From contig CAZIKF010000010.1 of the NCBI GenBank assembly GCA_964539825.1, positions 1-64,000 on the forward strand: a DNA stretch of 64,000 nt, written 5' to 3'. The number at the start of each line of letters is the position of its first letter. The stretch's first letter is position 1. Positions 37,521 through 46,567 of the stretch are shown here, piece after piece. This stretch comes from CAZIKF01 sp964539825 (lineage in GTDB: Bacteria; Muiribacteriota; UBA6191). The translations under genes and the position numbers were made by a program. The notes beneath the pieces were generated by a model. It did not search any database. It had not been told where the DNA came from and was given only the letters and a program-made list of their open reading frames with translations.

Positions 37521-38181
37521 TCTTCTGGCCTTTGGCCTCATCTTTTGGGTGGGGTGTAAGTCTTCAGAACAGCCCTTCTTCGACCTCGGCGCTGGAGGTG
37601 CGTCCGCAGCACCTACTTCCAATCTAGTTTTTTTACTGCAGGATACCGCTCTTCCTGACTCCACCAGCTCTACTCTTGTCCTGGAAGAGGCAGACGTACC
37701 CCAGGGGTCCTTATATCTCGCCGTGTCGCAGACCGCCGCGGACTCCAGTTTTTTCCAGCTGGAAGTTAAAGCTAAGGGGATGAGGGGGGTCTATGACACA
37801 CCTCTTACGATCAGCTATGACCCTTCTCTACTAGATCCTCAAGGAACCGGTGATGTGGTGCAGATTCAAGAAGGACCTGAGTCTAGCAGGCTGCGTAAGG
37901 AGTTCGAGCCCATACCCGGCTTCCCACGACTTGTTTCTCTTCTGGCTGCCAAGCATCCCGCAGACCCCAGTAAAATAGTACTTTCCCAGTCGCTTTTGGT
38001 TGATCTTGGAACTGGGCAGGAGTATTCCGGTACTCTGTTTAGCTTAAACATGAGGGTATTGGCTTCCACCGCCTTCAGAACAGTAATTGGGATTGATCTT
38101 GGCACTTCTGAGGCCCTCGATCACAACGGCACTTCCATACCCACTGAATATTTTGGGGGAATTCTTACCAGAGAAATTTGA
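37501..38181 (+). CDS. Lipoprotein with cohesin-like domain
   Basis: The 226-residue lipoprotein has a signal peptide and lipobox with Cys19 (FWVGC). The mature domain of ~150 residues has the cohesin layout: a first strand followed by VPQGSLYLAVSQTA, then GVYDTPLTISYDPSLLDPQGTG, matching the 'F.L.YDP..L....' signature of cohesins. A central strand run and GTLFSLNMRVLAS follow, resembling the penultimate strands. Only weak identity is expected. The preceding protease ends in a dockerin-like module, so this is probably its outer-membrane receptor (inference). ATG at 37501 chosen for GAGAGG upstream and the lipoprotein signal. Confidence 0.65.
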   Translation: MARKLLNLLAFGLIFWVGCKSSEQPFFDLGAGGASAAPTSNLVFLLQDTALPDSTSSTLVLEEADVPQGSLYLAVSQTAADSSFFQLEVKAKGMRGVYDTPLTISYDPSLLDPQGTGDVVQIQEGPESSRLRKEFEPIPGFPRLVSLLAAKHPADPSKIVLSQSLLVDLGTGQEYSGTLFSLNMRVLASTAFRTVIGIDLGTSEALDHNGTSIPTEYFGGILTREI

Positions 38182-38189
38182 GATTCAAA

Positions 38190-38205
38190 TGTTTCACGTG
38201 AAACA
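38190..38205. promoter_or_regulatory. parS centromere site (perfect)
   Basis: TGTTTCACGTGAAACA is an exact 16-bp palindrome and matches the widely conserved chromosomal parS consensus. It lies in the 51-base gap between the cohesin-like lipoprotein and the prepilin peptidase gene, about 7.4 kb left of parB. Confidence 0.92.
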
Positions 38206-38232
38206 TCTACGCCTTCAGGCTAAACTCTTCTT

Positions 38233-39290
38233 GTGAACACCGCCCTGTTGCTCGTGCCCCTCTCTCTTTGCTGTTCCATGGCCGTAGTTTATCTATTTGA
38301 ACGCTTTTCCCGTATGGCCCACNNNNNNNNNNNNNNNNNNNNNNNNNNNNNNNNNNNNNNNNNNNNNNNNNNNNNNNNNNNNNNNNNNNNNNNNNNNNNN
38401 NNNNNNNNNNNNNNNNNNNNNNTTGCTGTTCCATGGCCGTAGTTTATCTATTTGAACGCTTTTCCCGTATGGCCCACCTGGAAAACCAGCTTGAAGTTTT
38501 TGTCTTTGAGGAAAAAATGGGTATGGATGCCTGCTATCGCATTTTAGATGCCTTTTACAGCTTTCTGCCCTCACGCTGTACTTCCTGTAAAAAAATCCAC
38601 CGCCCCTGGGACTATCTTTCCGCTCTCGTCTTCCTAAGACCTTGTTCTTCCATGTTGCTGTGGGTTTCTGTTATTAGTGAGCTGTCCTGCCTTTTCCTCC
38701 TTAGTGCTATCTATTTTAAAATGGGGAATTCTGCGGCTTTTTTCTTCCTGGTTCCAGTTCTCGTGATGTTTCTGGTGATCGCCGCTGTGGACTATCGCTA
38801 TTACATTATCCCAGACGAACTGAATCTTGCTGGGGCTCTCCTGGGTCTTGGGGCCGCGGCTTGGGTCAGTATTAGCGGAAATACGGAACTGCTTCACCCT
38901 CTGAATTCACTTGGCTTTATGGAATCACTTGAGGGAATGATTCTTTCTTCGGGTATTCTATACGCCCTTGGAACCCTCGCTTCTCAAGTCCTCAACCGAG
39001 ACGCGATGGGTGGTGGCGACATGAAGTTATGCGCATTTTTAGGCGCTTGCTTTGGCTTAAATTCCACATTAATGGCTCTTGCCCTCGCGTCTGTATTGGG
39101 CTCATTTTTTGGCGTTCTTGCCATGATCCGCTCCAGGTTTATTGAGAAAAATACAGGATTTACTATGATCGCCTTTGGGCCATACATCATCATTGCGATG
39201 TTTCTTCTGCTCATCTTTGATTCTGAATTTCTTCTTAAAGAATACCAGGACTTTTCAATGAATCTCATAAAGACCTATCTACACCCCTGA
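38233..39290 (+). CDS. Type IV prepilin peptidase (interrupted by a scaffold gap)
   Basis: An aspartic membrane protease (family A24) that cleaves prepilins. Catalytic Asp residues are in VDYRYYIIPDELN and MGGGDMKL. There are about seven membrane helices. The N-terminal cytoplasmic loop retains only one clear CxxC (CTSC). The gene is split by 100 N; the 55 bases before the gap (38268-38322) are identical to the 55 after it (38423-38477). Joining them at the repeat keeps one reading frame from the GTG at 38233 and gives a protein of about 300 residues. In the sequence as given no single open frame covers the whole gene. Confidence 0.85.
38268..38477. other. Scaffold gap with identical 55-bp flanks (probable false gap)
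   Basis: Positions 38323-38422 are exactly 100 N. The 55 bases on each side are the same, ending in GTATGGCCCAC. A 55-base end overlap between contigs is typical of assembly k-mer length, so the two contigs almost certainly overlap and the gap has negative size. Confidence 0.9.
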
Positions 39291-39344
39291 CCCAGCCTGG
39301 AGTTTGAATTGCCCACCTCACACCTTGAAGGTAAACTCTATCCT

Positions 39345-41222
39345 ATGCAATCTAGCTATGATGTCATTGTTGTGGGTGCCGGACACGCAGGAAATGAAGC
39401 GGCTTTTGCCGCGGCTAATCTTGGATGCAGAGTTTTACTCCTGTGTACAAATCTAAATTGTGTCGCCATGATGCCCTGCAACCCCTCGGTAGGCGGCCCT
39501 GGAAAAGGTCATCTTGTACGAGAAATCCACTCTCTTGGTGGCATGATAAGTCGTTTTGTAGACGAAACTTATTTACAAATACGAGAACTGAACGAAAGCC
39601 GTGGTCCCGCGGTCAGAGCCCTGCGCGCTCAATCAGATAAAAAACTATATCACCTACACGTTAAACACGCGTTAGAACAGCACCCCGGTATTGACCTTGT
39701 ACAATCCGAAGTCACCTCTTTGCTCCATGAGGGGCCCGAGGTTAAGGGGGTAGAAACGATCACCGGATTACAATTCTATTCCTCTGCGGTCATACTGGCC
39801 ACGGGTACTTTTCTCAATGGGAAAATTATCATCGGGGATTCAAGAGTCGATGGTGGGCCCTCAAATGAAGCCCCCTCGTTGAAATTAACCAGCAGTCTTT
39901 CAAAGCTAGGTATTGAAATTCATCGCCTTCAAACAGCCACTCCTCCGAGGGTAAGCGGTACTAGTATCAACTTTACCGGTCTCAAGGAACTTTGTGGGCA
40001 TGAAAACATTCGAACTTTTACCGGGATAAATTCCAGACCTAATCAACGCTCCTGCTACCTTACCTATACCAATTCAAAAACCATCGGACTTGTTCAACAT
40101 CATTTGAAATCTTCCCCTCTAAAGATCGGTAATATTACTCAACATGGGCCCAGGCATTGCCCCTCCATCGATCGCAAAGTTCTCAACTTCCCCGATCAAG
40201 ACGTTCACCAGATTTTTCTTGAGCCTGAATCTGACTTCTATGATGAGTGGTATTTGCAGGGATTAACAACATCGATGCCCCCCACTGCACAAGAGGAAAT
40301 TGTACATTCTGTAAAGGGGCTGGAAAATGCCCATATTGTTCGTTACGGTTATGCTATCGAGTACGATGCCATTCGCGCTACTCAACTCCTGAAAACCTGT
40401 GAACATAAAAAGATTTCCGGCTTGTTTACTTGTGGGCAAATCAACGGAACCAGTGGCTATGAAGAGGCCGCAGCTCAAGGTCTTATCGCCGGTATCAATG
40501 CGAGTAGAAAGGTCAGGAATGAGCCGCCATTTGTTCTCCCGATAACCTCTTCTTATCTTGGCACCCTGATGGATGAATTGGTCACTAATGATCGAGACGA
40601 ACCGCTCAGGGTTACTACTTCATCCTCTGAGTTTCGTCTTCACCTTCGGTCTGATAACGCGGAGGAAAGACTGTGCAAGGTTGGTTATGAATTAGGTCTG
40701 GTGCCTGAGTACGTCTACCATCAACATTGTGCCCAGGGAAAACTGATTGAAGAGGAAATTCAGCGTCTTCAAGACACCATCATAACCCCCACCAAATCTC
40801 ACAATAAAGTGCTAAGAGACCTGGGGAGTACGGAATTTAAGAAACCACTAGCCTTTTGCGACCTACTATCACGTCCAGAACTCTCTTACCGAGACCTTTG
40901 CCGATTTAGCTATGAAGGAATAGAAGATCCTTCTTTAATTGAGAAAATAGAAATTCGCTTGAAGTACAGCAGCTTTCTTAAAAAGCTTCATCGACGAATT
41001 CAATATGTTAATGAGCTAGACTCGATGCTACTCAGCCCAAACATTGATTTTTTCTCATTGCAGCCAGGGCTTAAAGAGGAAACTTGTAAAAAGTTGCAAA
41101 CCGTCATTCCACACAGCGTAGGACAGGCCTCTCGTATAAAGGGTATCCAGTCTTCAGAGGTAGCCATCCTTATCCATGAGCTTCGCGAGGGCAGACTTTT
41201 TATAGAATCAAGGTCCCTATGA
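39345..41222 (+). CDS. MnmG-like protein, divergent paralog
   Basis: The 625-residue protein has the MnmG (GidA) fold. FAD loop VVGAGHAGNEAA, the CNPSVGG cysteine, HCPSID with the second conserved Cys, CGQINGTSGYEEAAAQG and a C-terminal helical domain (VGQASRIKGIQSSEV) are all present. It departs from the family at motifs kept by its downstream paralog: QTATPPR instead of KTGTPPR, and PRHCPSIDRK instead of PRYCPSIEDK. It may be a second tRNA-uridine-modifying subunit or a protein with a changed role. ATG 39345 is preferred over a TTG at 39309. Its stop overlaps the next start (ATGA). Confidence 0.82.
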   Translation: MQSSYDVIVVGAGHAGNEAAFAAANLGCRVLLLCTNLNCVAMMPCNPSVGGPGKGHLVREIHSLGGMISRFVDETYLQIRELNESRGPAVRALRAQSDKKLYHLHVKHALEQHPGIDLVQSEVTSLLHEGPEVKGVETITGLQFYSSAVILATGTFLNGKIIIGDSRVDGGPSNEAPSLKLTSSLSKLGIEIHRLQTATPPRVSGTSINFTGLKELCGHENIRTFTGINSRPNQRSCYLTYTNSKTIGLVQHHLKSSPLKIGNITQHGPRHCPSIDRKVLNFPDQDVHQIFLEPESDFYDEWYLQGLTTSMPPTAQEEIVHSVKGLENAHIVRYGYAIEYDAIRATQLLKTCEHKKISGLFTCGQINGTSGYEEAAAQGLIAGINASRKVRNEPPFVLPITSSYLGTLMDELVTNDRDEPLRVTTSSSEFRLHLRSDNAEERLCKVGYELGLVPEYVYHQHCAQGKLIEEEIQRLQDTIITPTKSHNKVLRDLGSTEFKKPLAFCDLLSRPELSYRDLCRFSYEGIEDPSLIEKIEIRLKYSSFLKKLHRRIQYVNELDSMLLSPNIDFFSLQPGLKEETCKKLQTVIPHSVGQASRIKGIQSSEVAILIHELREGRLFIESRSL

Positions 41223-43090
41223 GCGCGGCTCACTTTGATGTGATCGTTATTGGGGCTGGCCATGCCGGCCTTGAGGCCGCTCTTGCTAGTGCCAGACTTG
41301 GACATCGTGTTCTTGTTCTAACTATTAATCTTGAAAATATCTGCCTAATGCCCTGCAATCCGTCGATTGGGGGTAGTGCTAAAGGCCACCTTGTCAGAGA
41401 GATTGATGCGCTTGGCGGAGAGATGGGCAGGACCATTGATCGTACACTCCTGCAAATTCGCACTTTGAACCGTAAGAAGGGACCCGCGATTCAAGCCCTA
41501 CGGGCACAGGCCGACAAAATACTGTACCAGGTCGAAATGAAAAAAGTTCTAGAAAAAGAGCTAAGAATTTACCTGCGCCAGGGAGTGGTGTCAGAAATAC
41601 TAGAACACAACTGCGCAGCCGTGGGAGTTAAAACTCTCACCGGACAAACCTATCATTCAAAAGCCGTAATAGTAACTACAGGCACCTTTCTCAATGGCCG
41701 CTGCCACATCGGACAAACCATTTTAAAAGCGGGACGCATTGGCGAGCCGCCCTCTCATCATTTAGCTGAAAACCTGAGATCTTTTGGTATCAAAAGATCG
41801 CGCCTGAAAACTGGTACTCCCCCTAGAATTCTTTCGTCCAGTATTGATTATAAAGAGCTTGAAACCCAGGAGGGCGAAACCCCACCTCCCCATTTTTCAT
41901 TTCTAACTGATTCCGTATCCGTGAAACAGGTACCCTGCCATCTAACTCAAACCACGGAACGCACCCGTGAGATGGTTCTCTCAAATTTCCACCTCTCCCC
42001 ACTATATTCTGGTCAGATTAAGGGTGTTGGACCCCGCTATTGTCCAAGTATTGAAGACAAGTTTCAGAAATTCCCCGAGAAGAAGTCTCACCTTTTATAC
42101 CTGGAGCCTGAATCAAGATTTAACCAGGAAGTATATCTACAAGGGTTTTCAACCTCCCTTCCCCATGATCTTCAAGTCCGGCTAGTCCACACTCTTCCTG
42201 GACTTGGAAATGCTAAAGTACTACGACCTGGATACGCAGTGGAGTATGATTCTTTTAATCCAGTTCAACTCTTTCCCAGTCTCGAATCAAAGGTTCTTGA
42301 AAATCTTTTTTTTGCGGGACAAATCAATGGAACGAGCGGATACGAGGAGGCGGCAGGACAAGGTATTGTGGCCGGCATCAATTGCTCAAGAAAGCTATAT
42401 GGCTTGGCACCAATCGCAATTCGCCGGGAAAACTCCTATATCGGCGTCATGATTCAGGATCTGGTAACCCGTGGTACAGAAGAACCTTATAGGATGTTTT
42501 CCTCCCTGGTTGAACACAGAACCTATATCCGACATGATAACGCCGATGCCAGGCTCACCCCTCTTTCCTTTGAGATTGGCCTTGCGTCTCCCGAGCGCTA
42601 CAAACGTCTTGAGGAAAAAAGAAAATCTATTGAAAAATTACACGCCTGTTTAAAATCTAATAAAGTAAATCACAAAGCCCTTTGTGACAGTCCAATCTTA
42701 ACCTCGTCTTTCTCAGAAAAAAAGTCACTTTCTGAGCTGCTAAGACGACCTGAAATCAATCTCTTCTCCCTCCGTGGTATTCGCGATGATCTAGATAATT
42801 TACTGGATGATTTTCCTCACAATGTCCGCAAAGAGGCTGAGATTGAGATTAAATACGAGGGTTATATCCGAAAACAAAGAGAAGTACTGAAGAGAAGAGA
42901 AGACTTGTCTGCCCTCGGGATTCCCTCAAATTTCGACTACAACACAATTCCCGCTCTAAGTTTTGAAGGAAGAGAAAAGCTTTGTAAAATAAGGCCCGTT
43001 GATGTGGCTCAGGCCTCAATTATTGCAGGAGTAAGACAGAGTGACCTCGCCCTATTAGTTTCCTATCTGCGAAGAGAAAATGCGGTTTAA
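41219..43090 (+). CDS. mnmG: tRNA uridine-5-carboxymethylaminomethyl modification enzyme MnmG
   Basis: The 623-residue FAD enzyme works with MnmE to modify uridine 34 of several tRNAs. Motifs are canonical: VIGAGHAGLEAA, LMPCNPSIGG, LKTGTPPRIL, GPRYCPSIEDK, YLEPESRFNQEVYLQGFSTS, GQINGTSGYEEAAGQG and RHDNADARLTPL. The C-terminal domain reads VAQASIIAGVRQSD. It is the more conventional of two tandem paralogs and so the likelier partner of the MnmE encoded at 58925. It overlaps both neighbours (4 bases upstream, 11 downstream). Confidence 0.95.
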   Translation: MSAAHFDVIVIGAGHAGLEAALASARLGHRVLVLTINLENICLMPCNPSIGGSAKGHLVREIDALGGEMGRTIDRTLLQIRTLNRKKGPAIQALRAQADKILYQVEMKKVLEKELRIYLRQGVVSEILEHNCAAVGVKTLTGQTYHSKAVIVTTGTFLNGRCHIGQTILKAGRIGEPPSHHLAENLRSFGIKRSRLKTGTPPRILSSSIDYKELETQEGETPPPHFSFLTDSVSVKQVPCHLTQTTERTREMVLSNFHLSPLYSGQIKGVGPRYCPSIEDKFQKFPEKKSHLLYLEPESRFNQEVYLQGFSTSLPHDLQVRLVHTLPGLGNAKVLRPGYAVEYDSFNPVQLFPSLESKVLENLFFAGQINGTSGYEEAAGQGIVAGINCSRKLYGLAPIAIRRENSYIGVMIQDLVTRGTEEPYRMFSSLVEHRTYIRHDNADARLTPLSFEIGLASPERYKRLEEKRKSIEKLHACLKSNKVNHKALCDSPILTSSFSEKKSLSELLRRPEINLFSLRGIRDDLDNLLDDFPHNVRKEAEIEIKYEGYIRKQREVLKRREDLSALGIPSNFDYNTIPALSFEGREKLCKIRPVDVAQASIIAGVRQSDLALLVSYLRRENAV

Positions 43091-44711
43091 ATCCCTATGG
43101 GTCCTAGTTTTCCTTTTACCGGGCAGTTCATACTCTCTCCAGTCCACACTATTTGAACTCCCCAATCCCTTAGATTATTTGGGTTCTCGACCGCTCTTTG
43201 AGCATAATTCCCAAAAGTGGGTTGAGAAGTGGGCAAAAGCAAGCAGAAATCATGCTGACTATCATGCCTCTATTGATGCTTACTCTTATCTATATAGTCA
43301 AAATAAAGGAGCATTCACAAAACCCTTGTTAGAGGTCCTACACCTTGCTGACATGAGCGCTCTTGGCATTGTCCTATTTGCAAGCCAAAAGGATGATCAA
43401 CTTGAGGGTCTCCAGCTGTTTCGAAAGTATCCAAGAAAGGCCAGGGAATTTCTTGAGTTCATTTCAGTTGTAGAATCTTTCCACAAAGGGACCCTAAAAG
43501 ATTTCCAGGGTACAAAAAATCCTTTTCTAAAGTCCTTTTCAAATCTATTAAATTCTTGGAAGGATGCCCTTCCATTGAGAAGTAAAATCACAATTGAAGA
43601 CCCTTTTCATATCTTTGACTTTCTCTATCTCTATCAACAAGCGCTGGCACGAATCTCTGGTTCCCAGGCCGAGCTTCGGCTAGATTCTGAACATCGGAAT
43701 TCTCTCTTTTTGTTCCTCTTGGATATTTCAGGATTCACCTCCCATGCCCCCAAATCTAAAAAACCTCTCTGGGGAAGCATTTCCTTCCTATTAGCTACAC
43801 AATTTCCAAAGCACGCGGCACACTTCCGATGGGGAACTCAATATCCTGCCCTGGCTTTACCTATCCTCACGCTAAATGAAGACCTACCCCTTGAGAGGCA
43901 AAAGAAACATCTCCTATCACTTCAAGCACGTCCCGCCTTTCTTCCGATGCTTTCTATGGCCGTGGGTGTCGTAGAAAAGAAACCCCTGATATCAGCTTTT
44001 ATCAATAAAAGGCTAAGGAAGAAAGTGGACTCAAAATCTATTTGGGCTCATTTTGGTAAAGTTCATATTGAGGTAAAGGGGACTAAAGGCCTTCTCAGGG
44101 CAGAAAAAGAAAGGCTCCAATTGGTTCTTAAAAAATCTCTTCTACGCCTTAAAGAGATGGGATTCAAGGGAAGAAACCTTTCTTTACGGGTGCAGTCCAG
44201 CCCTATTCCACTCAAATTTGACCGCCATTTAAATGAAGTTGTTTTTTCCGTTTCTCTAATGAGGAAGCCCGTTCAAGTTGCCGCCAATCAATGCACCAAG
44301 GCTTTTGTTTTACAAACACTTTACCAGCAGAGAAATCTTGATGGGATCAATAGGAAATTCTTTCCATTTTGGTTGCCTGATGCATTGTTGAATCAACTTC
44401 TGAAGCCAGGAAAGGATCGGGTTGTTTGGAGAGAGGAAAGGTTGGAAAACTCTTTACTCTTTCCTCTAAGTTTGTTCGCCTTACTGCACATGCCTTACCA
44501 AGAAATGAACCTGAATGAGTTTCAGGTTTACCAATCACAATGTAGAGAAATTGGTGAACTCCTCTTTTCTGATATCCCGGAGTCAAATCAATACTCCGAA
44601 ATGCTGCGATTACTACCCTATGCTCATTCCTGGAGCTCATTGAGGAAGGCCGGATTAAATGGATCCAAACTGGAAGCGCTGGAGAATTTACTAAGAGCCC
44701 ACCAGCCCTAG
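43080..44711 (+). CDS. Exported helical protein of unknown function
   Basis: The 543-residue protein has a signal peptide (about 1-19). The mature part is mainly alpha-helical with many Leu, Phe and His residues, and a mixed region near 350-430 resembles a degenerate protease-like fold without an HExxH motif. Family not recognised. It is translationally coupled to mnmG (11-base overlap). It stands where rsmG is commonly found between mnmG and parA, but it has no methyltransferase motif. Confidence 0.55.
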   Translation: MRFKSLWVLVFLLPGSSYSLQSTLFELPNPLDYLGSRPLFEHNSQKWVEKWAKASRNHADYHASIDAYSYLYSQNKGAFTKPLLEVLHLADMSALGIVLFASQKDDQLEGLQLFRKYPRKAREFLEFISVVESFHKGTLKDFQGTKNPFLKSFSNLLNSWKDALPLRSKITIEDPFHIFDFLYLYQQALARISGSQAELRLDSEHRNSLFLFLLDISGFTSHAPKSKKPLWGSISFLLATQFPKHAAHFRWGTQYPALALPILTLNEDLPLERQKKHLLSLQARPAFLPMLSMAVGVVEKKPLISAFINKRLRKKVDSKSIWAHFGKVHIEVKGTKGLLRAEKERLQLVLKKSLLRLKEMGFKGRNLSLRVQSSPIPLKFDRHLNEVVFSVSLMRKPVQVAANQCTKAFVLQTLYQQRNLDGINRKFFPFWLPDALLNQLLKPGKDRVVWREERLENSLLFPLSLFALLHMPYQEMNLNEFQVYQSQCREIGELLFSDIPESNQYSEMLRLLPYAHSWSSLRKAGLNGSKLEALENLLRAHQP

Positions 44712-44714
44712 GGT

Positions 44715-44816
44715 ATGAACAAAATCTTCATTTTATTTGTAGGTTTTGGCGTTCTTTTCCCTCTCTTTCAAGTGCCTTATGATAAACTGTTTCCCACAGT
44801 TTCACGAGGTAAATAG
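44715..44816 (+). CDS. Possible 33-residue single-helix membrane peptide
   Basis: A short open frame starting at ATG 44715 and ending in TAG encodes a peptide with a hydrophobic run (IFILFVGFGVLFPLF) and a basic C-terminus. It begins 3 bases after the upstream stop and ends 17 bases before parA. No clear ribosome-binding site. It may be a true small protein or chance. Confidence 0.3.
   Translation: MNKIFILFVGFGVLFPLFQVPYDKLFPTVSRGK
44784..44802. promoter_or_regulatory. Inverted repeat upstream of parA
   Basis: AAACTGT, loop TTCCC, ACAGTTT form a perfect 7-bp inverted repeat ending 31 bases before the parA start. No run of T follows, so it is not a classical terminator. It could be an operator for parAB autoregulation or an mRNA hairpin. 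Confidence 0.35.
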
Positions 44817-44833
44817 GCATCAGGGAAATCTTC

Positions 44834-45625
44834 ATGGCTCATGTAATATCGGTTGTCAATCAAAAGGGCGGGGTTGGTAAAACCACTACAACAGTAAGTG
44901 TTGCGTCTCTACTTCATGATCTCTTTCAAAAAAGGGTCCTTGTTGTTGACCTAGATCCCCAGGCAAATGCAACAAGTGGTTTGGGCATCGAAAAAAATAC
45001 CTGTAATAAGTGTATCTATGATGTTCTTATTTCGTCTGCAGAAATTTCAGATGTCATCCAAAGCACAGAGCCAGGTGGGCTATCCGTTTTACCCTCATCG
45101 ATTCAACTTGCCGGAGCAGAGATTGAATTGGTGGGGGAATTATCAAGAGAAACAAAACTAAAGCGCGCCCTTAGCCCAGTTCTTGGCTATTACGATTATA
45201 TTCTGATCGACTGCCCGCCTTCACTTGGACTACTTACTATCAACGCTCTGACGGCTTGTAGCAAGGTTCTGGTTCCGTTACAGTGTGAGTATTTTGCACT
45301 CGAAGGGTTGAGTCAACTCTTACACACCATTCAGCTTGTTGAAGCAGACCTAAATCCTCAAATACAGATCCTTGGTATTCTCTTAACCATGGCAAACCAT
45401 CGTACAAATCTCACATCTCAAATCATTGAAGAGGTTCATGAGCATTTTCCCGAACACGTATTTAACACCGTGATCAGTCGCAATGTCCGCATTTCTGAAG
45501 CACCGAGCCACGGTATTCCTATCAATCGCTATGATCCAAAGGCAAGTGGAACACAGCACTATTCTGAATTCACCCAGGAGTTAGTAGAATGTCTTCATCC
45601 AAAAGAGCACTCGGTCGCGGTTTAG
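44834..45625 (+). CDS. parA: Chromosome partitioning ATPase ParA (Soj)
   Basis: The 263-residue protein has the deviant Walker A motif KGGVGKTT (residues 11-18), DLDPQANATSGLG, the Walker B-type DCPPSLG and a C-terminal IPINRYDPKASG-type end typical of chromosomal ParA/Soj. It has no N-terminal DNA-binding domain (the plasmid type I-a extension). It acts with ParB and parS to move newly replicated origins. The parB start lies inside it (37-base overlap), ensuring coupled translation. Confidence 0.96.
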   Translation: MAHVISVVNQKGGVGKTTTTVSVASLLHDLFQKRVLVVDLDPQANATSGLGIEKNTCNKCIYDVLISSAEISDVIQSTEPGGLSVLPSSIQLAGAEIELVGELSRETKLKRALSPVLGYYDYILIDCPPSLGLLTINALTACSKVLVPLQCEYFALEGLSQLLHTIQLVEADLNPQIQILGILLTMANHRTNLTSQIIEEVHEHFPEHVFNTVISRNVRISEAPSHGIPINRYDPKASGTQHYSEFTQELVECLHPKEHSVAV

Positions 45626-46470
45626 GAGCACTATTAGGGGCTGGGGCAATCGCTCAAGGCACACCTTACAGGGTCCGCCCCGTTTCGTTGGAGTCCATAG
45701 AGCCAAACCCCTATCAACCCAGAAGGATGTTTTCCGAAGACTCTATTCAGGAGTTGGCCCGCTCCATCCAGCAGGGGCAGCTCTTACAGCCGATTGCCCT
45801 GAGAGAATCCGGAGACTCCTATCAGATCATTAACGGCGAACGCAGGTTTCGAGCTTTTCAGTTCCTACAGCGTTCTCAAATTCCCGCCATTGTTCTAGAT
45901 CTTGATGATCGGGACATGCTGCTTAGCGCACTGGTGGAGAATGTGCAAAGAGAAGACCTAAATGCTATCGATGAGGCGATCTCATATCAGACCCTTAGTT
46001 CAGAATTTGGACTGACTCATGAGGAAATAGCCGTAAAGGTCGGTAAAAGCAGATCCCATATCTCCAATTCAATGAGGCTTCTTAAGCTTCCCGAGTCTGT
46101 TCGAAACTTTATCGAATCCGGCCTATTAACACCTGGGGGAGCCAGAGCGCTTCTTCCGCTTGAAGATTCATCTAAACTAAAACGGGTAGCCTCTGACGCA
46201 ATAGTCCATGGTTGGAATGTTAGACAACTGGAGGCCCAGGTTAAGTTGGAATTGAATGATCTTAAACCAGGTGTTGAATTGGAAAAAAAGCAGGTGTCCC
46301 TACCTCCGGAAGAAATAGTCCTCAGGCTGAAGGCCCTTTTCCATCAACCGGTGGAACTGAAAAGAAAGAAAAGCGGATTTGAACTGAAGCTGAACTTTTC
46401 TGATGAGGACCTGCTACAGGGATTTCTTTCCAAATGGGAGTCTGCTACCAGGTATGTAAACAATGTGTAA
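45589..46470 (+). CDS. parB: Chromosome partitioning protein ParB (Spo0J)
   Basis: The 293-residue CTP-switch DNA clamp has an N-terminal LGRGLGALL ParA-contact motif, IEPNPYQPR, GERRFRAF (the CTP-binding GERRxR box) and ENVQREDLN. The helix-turn-helix follows (LTHEEIAVKVGKSRSHISN), with a C-terminal dimerisation segment. The presence of two parS-like palindromes in the window supports function. The stop codon overlaps one copy of the TGTAAGTAA 9-mer. Confidence 0.96.
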   Translation: MSSSKRALGRGLGALLGAGAIAQGTPYRVRPVSLESIEPNPYQPRRMFSEDSIQELARSIQQGQLLQPIALRESGDSYQIINGERRFRAFQFLQRSQIPAIVLDLDDRDMLLSALVENVQREDLNAIDEAISYQTLSSEFGLTHEEIAVKVGKSRSHISNSMRLLKLPESVRNFIESGLLTPGGARALLPLEDSSKLKRVASDAIVHGWNVRQLEAQVKLELNDLKPGVELEKKQVSLPPEEIVLRLKALFHQPVELKRKKSGFELKLNFSDEDLLQGFLSKWESATRYVNNV

Positions 46471-46567
46471 GTAACTCCCCGCCCCACCCTACTTTTGGTC
46501 GATGCTCACGGGCATTACCATGGTGTAGCTATCCTTATCATCCGCCACAAAACCCTTTGTCCATGCT

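Noticed and set aside
43080..44711. rsmG (16S rRNA methyltransferase) by position
   Set aside because: The product has a signal peptide and no methyltransferase motif, so position alone is misleading.
44798..44815. Third parS candidate (AGTTTCACGAGGTAAA)
   Set aside because: The central CACGTG is lost and the palindrome fails on the right half.
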